DNA of 64,000 bases, from assembly GCF_001269905.1 (NCBI RefSeq), contig NZ_LHVK01000021.1:87604-151603 (forward strand), in the 5' to 3' direction. This DNA comes from Pseudomonas corrugata. Its GTDB lineage: Bacteria > Pseudomonadota > Gammaproteobacteria > Pseudomonadales > Pseudomonadaceae. The notes beneath the pieces are model-generated. The model was not told where the DNA came from, did not search any database, and worked only from the letters and a program-made list of their open reading frames with translations. Both the position numbers and the translations under genes were made by a program. Of this stretch, positions 63,667-64,000 are shown in pieces. How positions within the stretch are numbered: the first letter of the stretch is position 1; each line of letters opens with the position of its first letter.

Positions 63667-64000
63667 CTATGCTGCTCTTTTCTCGGCCTGCTGCTCTCGA
63701 TCCGGATTCAGCAGCACCGTGCCTATCGGCTCCCAGTTCTGTGTTCGTCCAGACCAGCGTTCCGGGCTTTTCTTTCGGGCTTGCTCGTACAGTTCATGAC
63801 GTTGAGCCAGGATCTGTTGATCCTGCCCTTGATGCCGCTCCGCCGGGGTCACGAAGCGGATCCGGCTATGCCGGTGTTCGTGGTTGTACCAACGCATGAA
63901 ATCCCTGACCCAGATGCGTGCGGCGTCCAGGCTGGCAAAGCCATCTGCCGGCCATTGCGGGCAGTATTTCAACGTTCTAAACAGCGATTCCGAGTATGGA
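63667..64000 (-). mobile_element. IS3-family transposase (orfB), C-terminal part, cut by window edge
   Basis: The minus-strand frame is open to base 64000: PYSESLFRTLKYCPQWPADG, FMRWYNHEHRHSRIRFVTPA, ending EQQAEKRAA. These are the rve-type catalytic core's last glutamate region (E of SESLFR) and tail of IS3-family orfB. The upstream remainder is outside the window; the element's end should lie in 63630-63666, but I could not define the terminal repeat. Confidence 0.9.

Noticed and set aside
1..64000. tRNA, rRNA, CRISPR array or prophage
   Set aside because: None could be supported on reading the window; the only mobile element visible is the IS3-type end at the right edge.

Overview
The window looks like a chromosome segment of a fluorescent-group Pseudomonas. 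The evidence is high GC content, Pseudomonas-type protein sequences, perfect FNR/Anr boxes beside universal stress genes, GATase1-AraC regulators of the GbdR/CdhR kind and Rieske betaine oxygenases of the Stc2 and GbcA kinds. I saw no rRNA, tRNA or CRISPR array.

Region 1 (1-15.5 kb) is a low-oxygen/stress block. It holds an Hsp20 end, a beta-CASP metallo-hydrolase, a phosphoketolase, a zinc alcohol dehydrogenase, a GNAT acetyltransferase, an MgtC/SapB-type membrane protein and four tandem-domain universal stress proteins. Near-consensus TTGAT-N4-ATCAA boxes lie in most promoter gaps. A QseB/QseC-like two-component system and a decayed TPR gene follow.

Region 2 (15.6-48.1 kb) is the most interesting part: a catabolic island for methylated onium compounds, probably proline betaine and relatives. 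It has two ProU-type ABC transporters, one with its binding protein displaced to the opposite strand. It has an Stc2-like and a GbcA-like Rieske oxygenase with a single reductase, an N-methylproline demethylase-like flavoenzyme with EtfAB, and glutathione-dependent formaldehyde dehydrogenase for the released methyl groups. Proline-side enzymes are also present: a ProC homologue, an Ldh/DpkA-type imine reductase, and a FAD oxidase/DapA/ALDH trio resembling D-hydroxyproline catabolism. Two genes are homologues of DMSP lyases: a DddP-type M24 protein and a DddQ/DddL-type cupin, both with the known active-site residues in register. A stand-alone PutA-like ribbon-helix-helix protein, three GcvA-type LysR proteins, two GATase1-AraC proteins and a TetR protein supply regulation. 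A dyad ATAAC-N5-GTTAT recurs upstream of several of these units and suggests one shared regulon.

Region 3 (48.1-53.8 kb) holds a LysR/NTF2-like pair, a YbhB-AraC-VOC operon with a 21-bp-period direct-repeat operator, and four gene fragments (SnoaL cyclase, LysR, CaiB, rtcA) joined at two deletion scars.

Region 4 (53.8-57 kb) is the RNA repair locus: rtcB with a good sigma-54 promoter and the divergent activator rtcR, but with rtcA truncated. Region 5 (57-64 kb) has three large uncharacterised genes on the minus strand (class 3 lipase, pentapeptide-repeat protein, 1058-residue protein) and the end of an IS3-family element at the window edge. A 23-bp direct repeat brackets 50.6-63.6 kb.
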